This document shows, piece after piece, positions 24,396-26,177 of a stretch of 26,177 nt of DNA. A program made the translations under genes and the position numbers. Every line of letters starts with the position of its first letter. Position 1 is the first letter of the stretch. Source of the stretch: CBDDDW01 sp965226805 (GTDB taxonomy: Bacteria; Chloroflexota; Dehalococcoidia; Lucifugimonadales; JAGWBF01); contig CBDDDW010000018.1 of NCBI GenBank assembly GCA_965226805.1, forward strand, positions 1 to 26,177, given 5' to 3'. Below the pieces are notes generated by a model, which saw only the letters and a list, made by a program, of their open reading frames with translations, was not told where the DNA came from and ran no database searches.

Positions 24396-26177
24396 GTCGG
24401 GGCGGTCTCCTGTGGTCGGTGGATACGTCGAGCTGCACGTCAAGAGCTTCTACTCCTTCGGGGAGGGAGCCTCCCATACCCACGAGCTCCTGGCGCAGGC
24501 TAAAGAGCACGGCTACGCTGTGCTGGCCCTCACCGACACCAACCTGTGCGGGGCGCTGGAGTTCGCTCGGCTGGCGGGCAGCCTGAGCATCAAGCCCATC
24601 ACCGGAGCGGAGCTGACCCTGGTGGACGGCTCCCGCCTGGTCCTGTTGGCGAAGACGCGGCGGGGATACGCCAACCTGTCGAAGCTCTTCACCCTGGCCA
24701 ACGGCGTGGACCGCAGGGAGCCGAGGCTGGGACCCCGCTCACCTCTCTGCCCATGCGGAGGGTGTGATTGTCCTGGCCGGAGGACGGGACGGGCATCTCT
24801 CCAGGCTGGCACTGGAAGGCCGAGGTGAGAATGCTAGTGACCTGCTGAAGTCATACCTGGAGTGGTACGGGTCGGAGTCCGTCTACGTGGAGCTTCAGCA
24901 AAACTTCCTGAAAGGGGACACGGTACGCAACCGTGCGCTTACCAATGTCGCCCAGGACCTCGGCGTACCACAGGTTGCCACCAACGACGTTCACTACCAC
25001 TCCCCGGAGCGTTACCGGCTCCAGCACGCTCTGGTTGCCGCCAAGCGCAACACCACCATCGAACAGGCGCTCCCCTTCATCAGGCCCAACCATCATCTCT
25101 CCCTGAAGCCCCCGGCCCAGATGGAGCGGCTCTTCAAGGACCACCCAGATGCCCTCGCCAACACCCTCCGTATCGCCGAAGCAGTGCGCCTTCGACCTCA
25201 GTTCCGACCTGGGCTACACCCTGCCGGAGCCTGCGGTGCCCGAGGGCTACACCGCCGAGCTACCTGAGACGGCTCTGCTCCGAGGCGGCCCTACGGCGCT
25301 ACGGCTCCATGTCGGAGCGTGTGGAAGAACGCCTGGATGAGGAGTTCCGGTTGATAAAGAGGTACCGGCTGGCGGGTTCCCTCCTCCTCTACCGGGAGAT
25401 CGTCCTCTTGGCCCAGCAGATCATGGAGGAGAAGGGGATGGCCCACCCCGAGATTCCTCTGGAGGAGCGTCCTCCGGGCAGAGGCCGGGGCTCCTCGGTG
25501 GCCCTCCTCGTGGGCTACCTTATCGGCATCAGCCACGTGGACCCCGCTCAGGTGGAACCTGACCCCTGGAGCGATTCATCTCCGAGGACACGTCCCAACT
25601 ACCCGACATCGATCTGGACTTCCCCCGTGGGCTGAGGGACGAGTTGATCCAGCGGGTGCATGAGCACTTCGGGCCGGACTACGCCGTCCTGGCCGGGGCC
25701 GTCGCCACCTACTCGATCAAGGGCATCATCCAGGACCTGGGCAAGGCCCTGGGACTGCCCAAAGAGGACCTGAAGCCGCTGTCCAGACAGATTCACTCCC
25801 ACGACGGCGCAAGGCTCAAAGAGGAGATGCTGGAGATTCCCGCCTTCAGAGTCAAGGTGGATGCCCAGGGCTGGCGGGACCTGATCCAGATGGCCCCTCC
25901 AATTGATGAGCGCTCCCAGGAGCCTGGGACAGCATGTGGGGGGGATGATCCTGAGCGACGTTCCCATCTCGGGGATGGTGCCCATCAGAGAGGGGGCGAT
26001 GGAGGGGCGCTACATCATGGACTGGAACAAGGACAGCGTGGCCGACGCCAACTTCGCCAAGATAGACCTCCTCTCCCTGCCGGTGCTGGACCAGCTAGAA
26101 GAAGCCCTCGACCTCATCGAGCAGCGGGAGGGCGGACGACCTGACCTGAGCAGGATCGACCCCGAAGACCCTGGCGT
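24376..26177 (+). pseudogene. dnaE2: Error-prone DNA polymerase DnaE2, copy B, multiple frameshifts, runs off the window
   Basis: Same gene as the truncated copy A, here continuing past the palm start. After V-A-L-L-V-G it reads Y-L-I-G-I-S-H-V-D-P, then L-E-R-F-I-S-E-D, the catalytic P-D-I-D-L-D-F block (about 25605-25625), S-I-K-G-I-I-Q-D-L-G-K-A-L-G-L-P, and in another frame L-G-Q-H-V-G-G-M-I-L-S and M-D-W-N-K-D-S-V-A-D-A-N-F-A-K-I-D-L-L, typical of DnaE2. Six indels shift the frame: one G gained near 24731, one A gained near 25180, two bases lost near 25259, and one C gained near 25545, near 25565 and near 25902. Three of the gains lie in or beside C runs. The 3' end is outside the window. 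The polymerase core residues seen are conserved, so decay is recent or the indels are read errors. Confidence 0.85.

Larger units (their letters stand above)
22340..25514 (+). repeat. Duplicated block, copy B (3175 bp)
   Basis: Direct copy of 6774-11317 without the IS256 insertion. It begins exactly at the right end of IS1380 copy 3 (CTTAAGCGG) and the shared sequence ends at TCGTGGG (25514), after which dnaE2 continues normally here, whereas copy A enters a G run. Only two substitutions and four indels separate the copies, so duplication was recent, or the two are strain variants joined in assembly. Confidence 0.97.

Overview
The window is a GC-rich, insertion-rich bacterial segment. I suspect Chloroflexota (Dehalococcoidia/SAR202-like). 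The reasons are the beta-propeller plus plant-type LRR lipoprotein, the tandem AIM24-family genes, a palindrome containing TTCGACAAGCTCAG, and a GAAC-N4-GTTC type LexA box. No rRNA, tRNA or marker gene is present, so this placement is tentative. Many genes are broken by frameshifts, stops, insertions or rearrangement. The AIM24, P-loop and Gfo/Idh genes are clean, so the damage is not uniform. Layout from left to right: 1-4490 is a Type ISP/Eco57I-like restriction-methylase pseudogene, frameshifted several times and split by an IS1380-family element (2187-3906) with a CTAAA target duplication. 4491-6873 holds an unassigned fragment and a propeller-LRR lipoprotein gene. 6774-11317 is copy A of a 3.17-kb duplicated block: LRR tail, about 460 bp of spacer, an SOS-type promoter, an imuB-like Y-family polymerase gene and the 5' part of dnaE2. 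Copy A carries an IS256-family element (7342-8701) with an 8-bp target duplication and ends at a run of 12 G, where it is joined to the 3' part of a flavin amine oxidase gene. 11974-13665 is a second IS1380-family element with an intact transposase. 13854-16002 is a well-formed promoter and three consecutive AIM24-family genes. 16213-20398 is a minus-strand array of three genes (P-loop protein, unknown protein with an in-frame stop, Gfo/Idh/MocA oxidoreductase). Each is preceded, in its own direction, by a copy of a 93-bp element that I do not recognise, and two are followed by a shared 29-bp repeat. 20617-22339 is a third, decayed IS1380-family copy. From its right end to 25514 runs copy B of the duplicated block, without the IS256 element, and dnaE2 continues to the window edge. 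Functionally, imuB and dnaE2 would be an SOS-induced mutagenic translesion-synthesis cassette. Here it is duplicated and both copies are disrupted as read: two identical frameshifts in each imuB, truncation of dnaE2 copy A, and several indels in dnaE2 copy B. The most interesting unexplained structure is the 93-bp element with its R-gene-S arrangement. The best internal natural experiment is the pair of duplicated blocks, which gives the uninterrupted IS256 target site and separates inherited mutations from copy-specific ones.
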